Positions 47,724-58,265 are shown, counted from the first letter of the stretch. The stretch: DNA of 64,000 nucleotides from Colocasia esculenta (GCA_014218235.1 CM024759.1:11424712-11488711), one strand, 5' to 3'. The notes: generated by a model not told the origin, from the letters alone. A program made the numbers and translations.

Positions 47724-49462
47724 TATGCTCCTTTACACTTGGATTTTTTTACGATTAGTGGTTTGAGTGTTGAACCCAAACTGAGAATCCGATTAGGATT
47801 CTGCGAGTTTCCACACGTTACTCTCACCCACCCGGTCGTGTTGGAGCAAACGACATACCGATTGAATCCCTATTTCAGATTTTGGACCTCCAGATTGTGT
47901 GTTATGATCCTTTTCATTTGGGTTTTTTTAAGATTAGTGATTTGAGCGTCGAACCCAAACTGGGAATCCGATTAGGATTCCGTTCCCACACATCACTCTC
48001 ACCCACCCGGCCGTGTCGGAGTGAACGACACGCCTATCGGATCCATATTTCAAATTTTGGACCCCCGAGTTGTGTGTTCTGATACCTTTCATTTGGGTTT
48101 TTTTATGATTAGTGGTTTGAGCTCCAAACCCAAACTAGAAATCCGATTAGGATTCTCTCAATTCCCACACGTCACTCTCACCCCACCCGATTGTGTTGGA
48201 GCAAATGGCACACCGATCGGATCCCTATTTCAGATTTTAGACCCCCAAGTTGCGTGTTTTGATCCTTTTCATTTGGGTATTTTTAAGATTCGTGGTTTGA
48301 GTTCCGAACCCAAACCAGGAATCCGATTAGGATTTTGTCTGTTCTCACATGTCACTCTCACCCACTGGGTCGTGTCGTAGCAAACGGCATGCCGATCGGA
48401 TCCCTATTTCATATTTTGAACCCCTAAGTTGCGTGTTCTGATCCTTTTCATTTGAGTTTTTTTAAGATTAGTGGTTGAGTGCCGAACAAAATCGGGAATC
48501 CGATTAGGATTCTATCATTTCCCATACGTCACTCTCACCCACTCGATCGTGTCGGAGCAAACGACACGCCGATCGAATCCCTATCTTAGATTTTGGACCA
48601 CCAAGTTGCGTGTTCTGATCCTTTTCATTTGGGTTTTTTAAGATTAGTGGTTTGAGCGCCGAACCGAGAATCCGATTAGGATTCCGTCAGTTCCCACATG
48701 TCACTCTTACCCACCCAGTTGTGTGGAGCAAACGGTACGCCGATCGAATCTCTATTTCAGATTTTGGACCCCTAAGTTGCCTATTCAGATTCTTTTCATT
48801 TGGGTTTTTTTAAGATTAGTGGTTTGAGTGCCGAACCCAAGCCTGGAATCCGAATAGGATTCTGTGAATTCCCACACGTCACTCTCACCCACTCGATCGT
48901 GTCATAGTGAACGGCACGCCGATCGGATCCCTATTTCAGATTCTGGATCCCCAGGTTGTGTGTTCTGATCTTTTTCATTTGGGTTTTTTTAAGATTAGTG
49001 GTTTGAACGCCGAAATCAAACCTGGAATCCGATTAGGATTCCGTCAGTTCCCACAAGTCACTCTCACCCACCCAGTCATGTCAGAGCAAATGACACGCCG
49101 ATCGGATCCCTATTTCAGATTTTTGACCCCCAAGTTGCATATTTTGATCCTTTTCATTTGGGTTTTTTTAAGATTAGTGGTTTGAGTGCCGAACCCAAAC
49201 CGGTAATTCGATTAGGATTCTGTCAGTTCCCACACGTCACTCTCACCCACTCGATCGTGTCAGAGTGAACGGCGCGCCGATCTGATCTCTATTTCAGATT
49301 TTGGACCCCCAGGTTCCGTGTTCCGATCCTTTTCATCTGGGTTTTTTTAAGATTAGTGGTTTGAGCACCGAACCCAAACTAGGAATCCGATTAGGATTCC
49401 GTCAGTTCCCACGCGTCACTCTCACCCACCCGATCATGTCGGAGCGAATGGCACACCAATCT
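47724..49462 (+). repeat. satellite array, about 179-bp unit, 10 copies
   Basis: The word gattagtggtttgag recurs at 47753, 47932, 48107, 48287, 48466, 48642, 48814, 48993, 49172 and 49351, spacing 172-180 bp with 179 most frequent. Each unit contains gatccttttcatttgggttt, aatccgattaggattc (a near-palindrome), cacgtcactctcaccca and cgatcggatccctatttcag. Copies are roughly 85-90% alike by eye. The last unit is cut by an LTR start at 49463. The unit length falls in the range of centromeric satellites, but it may also be an array inside a CACTA element. Confidence 0.92.
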
Positions 49463-50840
49463 TGTTGAACCACTCTTATATCTTACCCTTATATTTTGGT
49501 GATAACAAAATTTATGATTAATTAAATATATTCAATATTAATTTATAATTAATTAAATATATTAAATATTATGTTTTTCTTAATAAATATAAATTTATGT
49601 GATTAATTAAATATTAAATATATTTAATACCATGATTTTTCTAATAATAAATTAAATATCATATTTTTCTAATAAATATAAATTTATGGAATTATTGCTG
49701 TGTGATTTGCACTAAAAACTAAGTCGATGTCCATTTAATATACATCGATTTTAGTTCACAAAGTGCCACATCGATTTGGTAAGTGAAACATCGATTTGAT
49801 TCAAACATCGATTTGGTAAGTGAAACATCGATTTGCCTCTCACATCGATTTGATAAGTGAAACATCGATTTGCTTCAAACATCGATTTGGTAAGTGAAAC
49901 ATCGATTTGCCTCGCACATCGATTTGATTAGTGAAACATCGATTTGCTTCAAACATCGATTTGATAAGTGAAACATCGATTTGCTTCAAATAAGGATTTG
50001 ATAAGTGAAACATAGATTTGCTCACACATCGATTTGCTCTCATAAGGATTTGACAAGTGAAACATGGATTTGCTCTCATAAAGATTTGATAAGTGAAACA
50101 TGGATTCGCTTGAAAACATGGATTCGATAATTTAAACATGGATTCCCTTTATATTTCAAAGTGTCTTTTGGCATCTAGTGAAAAAGTCATATATTATTGA
50201 TTTGCGTAATCTTCTATCTTTCTGACAGGAGATCTTTTTGCTATCTTTCTAGATCTCTTCTTTCCTGCCAAGAAAAAGGGGGTTACCTACCACTTCTGGG
50301 AGACAACAAGAAACATAGAGGTATAAATCTTTTTGACAGAAATACTCTTTTATCTAAATACTTTCTTCTATGCTTGTAGACCTCGTAGACCACAAAATAT
50401 CAGAAGAAAGAGAAGATGAGCAACGGCTAGAACTCCAATAGATTTGTTCAAAGCTGCTCATATAAAAGATAAAGCAAGGCTGAAGAAGATGCAAGAGCTT
50501 TCCTGAAGATTTTTTAAGAGTGTACATCCAGGAAGAACCTAAACGCCACATACACTCAAGAGAAAAGAGAGAAAGAGCCCGAGCTCAAGAAGAAGTGTTC
50601 AAGCAACTGAAGCACTCAAGCATTCAAGCTCCTTCTCCTCTCTTCACTCTCTCTGTGTGCATCTTTGTAATCTGGGGGAGAGAGACTTTTCACTGAGAGT
50701 TTTTTTAGTTGGTTTTCATCTGTTCCAACTCTCAACTTTGTTCTTTCTTTTATGAGAAAGACTTTTGTCTAGCTGTAGGACTATATACAGTGTAGAACCT
50801 AGCTAGGGGTTAGTGTCTAGCAGAACCACACTGGGGTTTA
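49463..50840 (+). repeat. copia-type LTR, 3'-interrupted
   Basis: Starts TGTTGAACC and has ttttggtgataacaaaattt near its beginning, resembling the start of the LTR at 3951 (ttttgatgattaacaaaat). A catcgatttg minisatellite, then ggagatctttttgctatctt, a GAGAGAGACTTTTC leader and R/U5-like sequence follow in the same order as in the main element. It ends at 50840 where another copia LTR in reverse orientation begins. Confidence 0.6.
49735..50155 (+). repeat. minisatellite, CATCGATTTG core
   Basis: About 20 copies of catcgatttgataagtgaaa / catcgatttgcttcaaa, usually pairing into a unit of about 37 bp; later copies drift to aaggatttg and catggattcg. Confidence 0.85.
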
Positions 50841-51547
50841 TGTTGCCCATCTAGCAAGCCCAGAGAGGGGGTGAATGGGATTCTTAAAATTTGAATACCT
50901 AAACCTGTTCACAAAACGTTCACACAAAAGACACTTTGATAACAGTTAGTGTTAGTAAAAACACAAACAACAAACACAGATAAGCACACACACACTGCAC
51001 AAGGATTTATCCTGGTTCGGACCTCCTCTCCACAGGAGTCCTACGCCCAGTCCCTGAGTAACAACTCAAGATTCACTACCCAAGGGTATAGTCCCCCTTA
51101 AGGACACTTACACACCCAGCCGCAGCTAGTCTTCTCTTCACAACCCGAAGAGGAATACACCACCCTGGATCCCACCAGGTCTTCCTTCAACACGAAGGGA
51201 AATAAAAACTCTGGAACCCCCAGGTCTTCCTTCAACACAAAGGGGACAACACAAATATGTGTTCAAGGGATGATACGCCGCTGGACCAAGCTAATAGAAC
51301 AGTGCTTGATCCGAAGTGAATACTGAGAGGAAGAGATGAACAACAATGAACTCTCTCAGTACACAAAATACTCTCTCTCTAAGATTTACATAGGATGCAG
51401 AGAGCTAAGAGCTACAACAAAGCAATGGAGTGAGACTTTTTGCTCTTCTATGGTGCTTGCAGATTTTTTGAATTCTCCAGAAGGTATTTCATGAAGACAC
51501 CAGTCTTCCATTTATAACTTCTTTGAAAAATGTAGCCGTTGAAGTAT
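50841..51547 (-). repeat. copia LTR end (R/U5 side), minus strand
   Basis: Starts TGTTGCCCATCTAGC and continues with agagggggtgaatgggatt, the reverse complement of a copia U5 end. Further in, tggttcggacctcctctcca and ccaccaggtcttccttcaac match (reversed) the leader block at 5682-5860 in the main element. So this is a related Sirevirus-type LTR on the minus strand, inserted into the plus-strand LTR before it (left flank gtttatg). It is interrupted at 51548 by a CACTA terminus; its U3 side is not seen. Confidence 0.75.
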
Positions 51548-52195
51548 CACTACAATAAAAATCGGAAATAGAGACCGAAATATTCGGTCTCTATTCGGTC
51601 TCTATTCGGTCCCTAAACAGCTCAGAGACCGAATAGTGACCGAATTTGTCGGTCAAGAACTTCTGGTCACAAATCTGTGACCGACTAAATTCGGTCTCTA
51701 TTCGGTCACTAAATAGGGACCGAATAGGGACCGAATCAGGTCGGTCCCTATTTAGGGACCGAACTTATTCGGTCCCAGTTCGGTCCCTAAAATAGAGACC
51801 GAATAGGGACCGAATATTCGGTCCCTATTTAGGGACTGAACTCAGTCGGTCACTATTCGGTCCCTATTTTAGGGACCAAATAGGGACCGAATATTCGGTC
51901 CCTATTTAGGGACCGAACTGAGTTGGTCCCAATTCAGTCCCTAAATTTAGGGACCGAATAGTGACCGAATCAATTCGGTCACTAATAGTGACCGATGGAA
52001 TTCGGTCACTAATTCGGTCACTAATTTAGAGACTGAATAGTGACCGAATTCCATCGGTCCCTATTAGTGACCGATGAAATTCAGTCACTATTCGGTCCCT
52101 AATTTAGGGACCGAATAGTGACCGAATCAATTCGGTCACTATTTAGGGACCGAATAGTGACTAAATTAATTCGGTCACTAATCAGTCTCTATTTT
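51548..52195 (+). mobile_element. CACTA terminus with dense GGGACCGAAT repeats
   Basis: CACTACAATAAAAATCGG at 51548 is a classic CACTA terminal repeat; the adjacent trinucleotide is tat. The next 620 bp consist almost wholly of agggaccgaat / attcggtccct words in both orientations (several dozen copies), some fused into longer palindromes. These are the presumed binding sites of the element's subterminal-binding protein. The matching right end does not appear in the window. Confidence 0.85.
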
Positions 52196-52427
52196 TTAAT
52201 ACATTTTTAAAATATATATATACATTTTTAGCAAAAAAAAATCGGGATAACAACTTATTCCAACCACAGAGATCCCCATCATATATAACAGGCAAATCAA
52301 TGTAAACAACTTATCTTTCTCCAGTTACAAAGGCATGCAAATAGGTTATGATGGTCAACAAGAAGTAGCAAGAAATGAACACACTAAATAACATGCTTGT
52401 GAAGAAAGTGAAAATGGATATGGGCAC

Positions 52428-52565
52428 AAACGACTCATAATTTCGAAGCTCTTCCTGAAGATGCTTTACTAAAGTTTGGGTCTCTCATGGAGCAACAACC
52501 TCATGTGATAGAACTGCCAGACTTGAAACTTTGTGTTCCAAATCAATTTTCTGAACAAGGCACTG
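52428..52565 (-). pseudogene. MAD1: MAD1-like gene fragment, exon 2
   Basis: On the minus strand it reads CLVQKIDLEHKVSSLAVLSH, then a stop (52486-52488 region), then ETQTLVKHLQEELRNYES. VKHLQEELRNYE is characteristic of the central coiled coil of plant MAD1, a spindle-assembly-checkpoint protein (from memory). It follows the exon at 52731-52910 in the right order on the same strand. Homology ends near the CACTA subterminal repeats. Confidence 0.6.
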
Positions 52566-52730
52566 TTAAAAAGGCAGAACTGCAGTATCATATTGTGTTT
52601 CAATGTATATAGTGCAAATGAGTTCTGGAATCTATTTGGAGGAAGATGTTGTTTCGGGTTGTTCTATTGGATTGGTCTTATTTTGTGCACACAATATTGT
52701 CTTCTAACTCACTTCTGCACTTATTCTAGA

Positions 52731-52910
52731 TCAAGAAAGGTTTCCCTCATCTTGCAAATAAGAAATCTCCTTTTGAAGATGCTTTTTCTCCCTTTCAGAT
52801 CTTTCTAAGATGTGCCTAGCTTTTTCTTCAAGCTCTACAACTTTATCTTTAGCTGCTATAGCTGAAGATTCAGCGCACCTACGAAGATCTGCTTCCTTTC
52901 TGAGTTGCAC
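52731..52910 (-). pseudogene. MAD1: MAD1-like gene fragment, exon 1
   Basis: On the minus strand, a 3' splice site (cacaatag) precedes VQLRKEADLRRCAESSAIAA, followed by KDKVVELEEKARHILERSER and EKKHLQKEISYLQDE. This is a heptad-rich coiled coil resembling plant MAD1. A stop follows GNLS, where the donor should lie, so the fragment is not functional. It lies inside DNA adjoining a CACTA terminus. Confidence 0.6.
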
Positions 52911-53662
52911 CTATTGTGAAATAAACAAAAAGATAATTGAGTTTACTAGTTAAAGTACTAAATAAATATAAAAAATGAAATTAATAACACATGTTCAAGG
53001 TTGATAGATCTGATGAACTTTAGAAAAGGACAAAAAATCAGAACAGAAATATGGTTTGGGAATTTCTGTTCCCCAGGATAGCCACTGGTCAAAGATTGAA
53101 ACACAAACAGTCCAAATATAAATGTCTCCTGGGGCATGCGAAAGATGAAAGTTAAGAACATGAAAAGACATACTGAAAATGCAATGAAAATACAATATCC
53201 ACATTTTACTTGAATCAATATGAAAGAAGCTAAACTATGCAGGGCATGCTGGATTACCTGTTGAATACATGTTAAGTACATTAAAAAAGTACGCATTCTA
53301 CAAATATTGGCAGCAATATATGCTAAGACGTCCAAGACTTTATAATGATGAAAAGCAGTCAAAATAACAAATTTCTTATGCATATGTAAGGAGAGTTTAA
53401 AGTGATAATGGGAACAAAAAAATGCAGCACTAAATCTTAGAGAATTTGGTCCACATCCACAGATAGAACTAGATCTGTAGTTTATCTGATGTTCATATAG
53501 GAAAAACAACAAAACATTAACTTTTGGGTACAATAAGAATTTATATATCTCTGTGCAAATGCATGTGCATGTTTATGCACAAACATGCACATATACATAT
53601 AAGTGGCACTAATCAGAGAGAGAGATGGTTGTGCCAGTGCCACAAATTAGAAGCTACTACCA

Positions 53663-53755
53663 ATTAAACAGTAGCTTTCTCAGAATTAATTAGCTCAGTT
53701 GACTGCATATTCAGAAGCTCTGTTAGTTCTTCAATATCCAGGAATCCAGGATGTC
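53663..53755 (-). pseudogene. unidentified terminal exon-like fragment
   Basis: On the minus strand, an acceptor-like ttttgtag is followed by HPGFLDIEELTELLNMQSTE and LINSEKATV, then TAA. It may be a terminal exon of another captured gene. I do not recognise it. Confidence 0.3.
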
Positions 53756-53820
53756 TACAAAACATACCAAAAGTCATGGCAGTGTATAAAACTAAATCCA
53801 TGGTCTCCATCTGAATCAGT

Positions 53821-53950
53821 GAGGTCTAACTGTGTAAATCTCGCCAACTCAACATAAAACATCCCAAGAAATTGCAAATTTTCTTTGTGGGGAGGAGGAT
53901 GAGACCATTGATCATTTGTTTGTAGGATGCTCCTACTCCCACCAAAATCT
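53821..53950 (+). pseudogene. LINE fragment, zf-RVT region
   Basis: With one frame adjustment the plus strand reads a C..CGEEDETIDHLFVGCSYS pattern, matching the zinc-binding tail of plant non-LTR reverse transcriptases (C-x2-C...ET..HLF..C). No reverse transcriptase domain is present. Confidence 0.5.
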
Positions 53951-54472
53951 GTTGATAATTATAATTAGCTATGTTCTATTTCTCTAATTATTTCTTTGTT
54001 TTTAAGGGTGTGTATGAGTAAGTTTATGGTTATCACCTTTAGAAGATAAATTTAAAAACATATTACTGCGTTAAGTCTATGAGAGGGTGGATGTATATTT
54101 TTTCTCTATTTTTTAAAGACTCTCAATGTCTATACTCTATACCAGCCTAAGACTAGCCTGAACCCAGCTGATGCAAGTAAACAATTGCCTTTTCAAGTAT
54201 AAACAAGCCAAGATCAAAAACCAGAAATTAAATCAAGACTAGCCCTGTCAGTTTTGGTTTCCAGTCCAGTTTTTATCTTAGTACAGGCAAATTACCTGGT
54301 CTAGATTGCTTTTCCAGGGATTCTTTCAGGCATGTGGTCTTATAGAGTTGCTAGAATTTGTCCTTTCACAGATGCAAATGTCATTCAACTCATAGATAGG
54401 AAAGATATAAGAAAACAGACATAAATGACGAAACTGAACTGCAGTTAGGTTTAAAAAGTTAGGACAACTTAC

Positions 54473-54549
54473 AGGAACTGAACCTTGGCCAAGAGAAGCT
54501 TGTTTAGAAAACCTTTGTTCATCACGGAAATGTGATGGAATGTCCTCCT
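54473..54549 (-). pseudogene. DDI1: DDI1-like fragment, third exon
   Basis: On the minus strand, tcttttcag precedes EDIPSHFRDEQRFSKQ and ASLGQGSVP, with donor gtaagt. This matches the stretch after the protease domain of plant DDI1, a ubiquitin-receptor/shuttle protein with a retroviral-type aspartic protease. Confidence 0.75.
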
Positions 54550-54819
54550 CTGAAAAGAAAATTCACCTTCAATCATAGAATTCCTAGAAACAGGAACCCA
54601 AAAATGACAGAATAATAGGTTGTCCAGCAGACTCCTCATCATAAAATGAGTATTTTGGAAGCTACTCCAGAAATGTACAATTCATTAATGGAGAAAGGAG
54701 GGAAAAAATATAGAATTGCATAGTTAATCCTGCACATTCCATATCTCACATGCAGATTATAAAGAACAGTTCTAGGTTGAATTGTATACATGCCCCATGA
54801 GATAGTTGAAGGAAGTAAC

Positions 54820-54889
54820 CTTGTAAAAATGGTACCGAAACTTCTCCACCACCAACTCTTAGCACATTCTCCTTTAAGTCAATTATACA
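54820..54889 (-). pseudogene. DDI1: DDI1-like fragment, second exon
   Basis: On the minus strand it reads CIIDLKENVLRVGGGEVSVP then FLQ, the end of the DDI1 protease fold. It sits between acceptor ggagcag and a weak donor gttact, where gtaag-type would be expected. Confidence 0.8.
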
Positions 54890-54965
54890 CTGCTCCAAAA
54901 TAAGATGTCAGTGCAAAAAACAATTATGAAAAATGCAATGTTTGGGCACTATGACAGCTTGTTAC

Positions 54966-55066
54966 CTGGTGCTTACGAAGCATATCGAGGCCAATTGGCC
55001 AAAGAGAAAATCCACATTGGAAGCATCTAGCACAGTGAAGGAGCAAGGATAGAAGATACTTCCAAT
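54966..55066 (-). pseudogene. DDI1: DDI1-like fragment, first exon seen, frameshifted
   Basis: On the minus strand, after acceptor tttttacag, it reads IGSIFYPCSFTVLDASNVDF then LFG. In DDI1 this should run straight into LDMLRKHQ. Here an 8-base insertion inside ggccaattggcc (54989-55000) breaks the frame, although LDMLRKHQ is present in the next frame. The DSGA active-site exon and everything upstream are missing. Confidence 0.8.
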
Positions 55067-55361
55067 CTGTAAAAACAAGAACAAACATTCATAATGTTGT
55101 ATGTAAGAAAATTGAATACATATATCCACCATCGTAACCTTTTGGAAGGTGGCAAAAAGCCATAATTTGTTAACTGGAGAAAATAAAGTTACAAGTAGTT
55201 CCTGGATACAAAAAGAAAACAAATTCTTTTATCTGAATGATAGAGGGAACCCCATAAAAGAAAAAGAAAAAGAAAAAGGCATGAGTGAGGGAACCCAAAT
55301 GTTCTTTTGTGCGTCTTTTTATTTTTTACTTATTATACTGCGACCACATAAATATGGTTAA

Positions 55362-55367
55362 ATTGAA

Positions 55368-55402
<35 letters not shown>
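55362..55402. repeat. (CA)n(TA)n microsatellite
   Basis: About 14 CA repeats followed by TA repeats. Confidence 0.9.
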
Positions 55403-55405
<3 letters not shown>

Positions 55406-56619
55406 TCACATTTCATCTCAAAGTATTGTCCGGATGACGATAAGTTTTTTTTTATTTAAAAGAGTGGGTACTGGGTAGGGATTGAGCTCCTCTTCAGACA
55501 GGAACATTGCCTAGAAATTGTGATTGACACCGATGCCCTCAAGCAAGGCCCCTGATAGCCATAAACTTACAAAAACAGATGTCCAATACAAAACCTTACA
55601 AAAAAACTTATAATTTCCTTGAGGCCATTGTTAACTTTATAAACTAAAAAAAAACTACCATTAAAAAGGCAGGAAATTAAAGATGTGCCATGCTCAAAGA
55701 ACACAGCCTCCACAAAGACCCCAAGTCTTTAATAAAGTAACCAAAATTAATCAGAGCTGTTTACAACGATCATTGAGTGTGTGAGACGACAGAAGTTTCC
55801 CTCCGAAGAAAATAGAAAACAATTCAAACATCGAAGGGGAAATAGATCGATCACCATCATGTTAAAAGGACTGCGTTGTTTTAGTTCATCATGATCCACC
55901 CATCATCACCCAAAGGGTACAGCACATAAACCCACCAAAATAGCCAGATGAAAAGGATTAGCTAGGGTTGATCATGTTTATACCCCTGAAAACTTTATAG
56001 ATAACATCTATCTAGTCTACCAGGTTTTGATCATGTTTATACCCATGAAATCTATATGAATGATCTCTTCTTGTAATCTATGTCAACACTCACAAGATCC
56101 ATTAAATAGAGTTGTGATGGCCCTAAAAGCTGGACTTGCAGGAGTACAAGGTATTATCTTTTAGCTCTTTGTCATAGGATTTAGGGGTACACAGAATTAT
56201 TTTTAAAGATTTCAAGTTAGACATGAAGATTATGTAGAAGGTAGAGGGTATGGTGATCATTCATAAATAATTCAGGGGATATCAATCGTTTTATTTTCTG
56301 CAATATTGGGTCTCGAAATCTATGAACAACATCTTCCACATTTAGGATTTCTGGAAAGAAAGCTGGTTATCAATACTTGACCATCAAGTTTTTCAACATA
56401 GCAACCCCACATTTTACATTTAGATCAAGCGGAGGCGAAAATGGGGGCAATGAAACACCTTAGAAAAGACATCAAGGAGGGAGAATTATTGTGTTTCACT
56501 TGCAAAATAATGACAGACAAAAAAGAGAAGTCTACCAGTCAGCAGTGAGTTAAAAGCAATTTGTTACTTTTTTATCTTCCGCAATCAATCACAATTGATA
56601 AATGGAATAAGCCATCTGA

Positions 56620-56668
56620 TCAACCGCTAAACAGGAAGCCAGCAGCCTGTTCTTCATTTCCATTGTTA
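56620..56668 (-). pseudogene. DDI1: DDI1-like C-terminal exon fragment, out of order
   Basis: On the minus strand it reads NNGNEEQAAGFLFSG and a stop, the end of the C-terminal UBA domain of plant DDI1. In transcription order it lies about 1.5 kb upstream of the protease exons, although in the gene it should be downstream. The DDI1 pieces are therefore rearranged or come from two capture events. Confidence 0.65.
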
Positions 56669-56741
56669 CTTTTTTCATAATGAGAGTTACCGAAGATCGA
56701 GCGAGTCACATCAACCACCCCCTCCCCCCCACACCCCAAAA

Positions 56742-56763
56742 CACACACACACACACACACACA
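56742..56763. repeat. (AC)n microsatellite
   Basis: About 11 AC repeats after a C-rich segment. Confidence 0.9.
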
Positions 56764-57174
56764 ATGTAAGTAGAAACATCCATGCACTCCATTTATGCTG
56801 ATTTTCATGCCTTATCATAGCATCTGGCGTTTATGAGCTCAAGAGAAGCAGAAGGAATCATTAAAATGTGCAAGCCCACACATCCATAATCCATTCACAA
56901 TGAGGAAGCATAAATCCAAAAATATTGGAGGAGAAAAAAGTTTACCAAGATAAAGTACAGCTATATTATATCTAAAACTCTGATGTGAAATTTTAAGAAA
57001 ACAACCAAATGAACTTTGCTGTGAACGAGAATCTTACCTGTGTTTGAGCAGTTGAGGAAGTGAGTTTCAGTTGCAGACCTGTATGATTATGTTGCTGTAT
57101 GATGTGTAAAGTAAGTACAGATTGTAGAATTTGACCAATAAAAATGTCAAGATTCCATCATGTACAACAAGAAG

Positions 57175-57374
57175 CTTAGGAAGGGACTGACATATCCTAA
57201 GTCAATGGCATTCTTATTGATAGGGAAAAGACTTGTTGCAAACTGCCAGGTTGGCAGTTTGCAACAAACTCAGCTCCCCATTGGGGAGCTGAGGTCATTG
57301 GGGGTGGGCACACCCCTAGGGTTGTGCCCACCCCCAATGGGGTTATAGTTTGCATCCACTTGGATTAAGTGGAT
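57175..57374. repeat. cluster of five adjacent hairpin-forming inverted repeats
   Basis: In order: 7-bp arms cttagga/tcctaag (57175-57201); 16-bp perfect arms TTGTTGCAAACTGCCA with a 3-base loop (57233-57267); 12-bp perfect arms CTCAGCTCCCCA with a 1-base loop (57269-57293); 17-bp perfect arms CATTGGGGGTGGGCACA with a 10-base centre that is itself near-palindromic (57296-57339); 8-bp arms ATCCACTT (57354-57374). It lies 50 bp before a CACTA terminus. No protein or known RNA is recognised. Confidence 0.9.
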
Positions 57375-57693
57375 CACTATTCTTATATCTTGCATCCACT
57401 TGCATCAAAACCCCCGTGTTTCACACCACAAGAATTTGCGGGATTACCGACGGATATTTTCGACGGATTATTGTCTGTCGGTAATTCCGTCGGAATTACC
57501 GACTAAAACATATCGATCGGAAAATCCGTCGGAATATTCCGACGGAAATTATCCGTCGGAAATATCAGTCGGAACTAAGATAATACCGACGGATATTTCG
57601 ACGGAAATAATACCGTCGGAATATCCGTCGGTAATACCGCTATTCCCAATCCCGCGAAACCCCCCTTCTTCCCCCTCCCCCTCTTTCCCACTC

Positions 57694-57694
57694 C

Positions 57695-57780
<86 letters not shown>

Positions 57781-57800
57781 CTCTCTCTCTCTCTCCTCGC
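57694..57800 (+). repeat. (CT)n microsatellite
   Basis: About 100 bp of nearly pure CT repeats in the element leader. Confidence 0.95.
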
Positions 57801-57934
57801 CGCCTGCAGCCCGCCGCCGTCGCCCCAAGCTCCTGCCACCGCCGCTCCCTCGCGCCGCCGTCGCCCCGAGGTCCCGCCGACGCCCCCGCCGCCGCAAGTA
57901 CCCCGTCGCACCTCCCCTTCCCACCTGGCCCCCT

Positions 57935-58265
57935 CCCCCCTGCGGGATGCCCCCCCCCCCACCCGGCCCCCTCCCCCCTACGGGATGCCCCCCCCCCCCC
58001 CGCCCCCCCTCCCTCCTGCACCCGGCCCCCTCCCCTTCCCACCTGGCCCCCTCCCCCCTGCGGGATGCCCCCCCCCCCCACCCGCCCCTCCCCCCCCACC
58101 CAGCCCCCCTCCCCTGCACACACCCCCCTCCCCTTCCCACCCACCTGGCCCCCTCCGGGATGCCCCCCCCCCCCCCCCCCCCCCGCCCCCTCCCCCCCCC
58201 CCCGGCCCCCCTCCCCTGCACACACCCCCCTCCCCTTCCCACCCGGCCCCCCTCCCCCCCTGCAC
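57935..58265 (+). repeat. C-rich minisatellite
   Basis: Repeats of a ccccctgcgggatgcccccc unit, spaced about 50-110 bp, embedded in runs of C (longest 22, 58163-58184). Long proline- or glycine-rich frames on both strands come from this composition and are not supported as genes. Confidence 0.9.

Noticed and set aside
47739..49185. Several repeated 66-119 codon frames (FHLGFFKISGL-like text)
   Set aside because: The frames are translations of the 179-bp satellite unit.
52958..53533. 191-codon minus frame rich in F, I, L and H
   Set aside because: It lies where intron or spacer is expected between the captured gene pieces, AT-rich, with no recognisable domain.
54473..55066. Functional DDI1 gene
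   Set aside because: The active-site exon and N-terminal domain are missing, the frame is broken by an 8-base insertion and the C-terminal exon is out of order.
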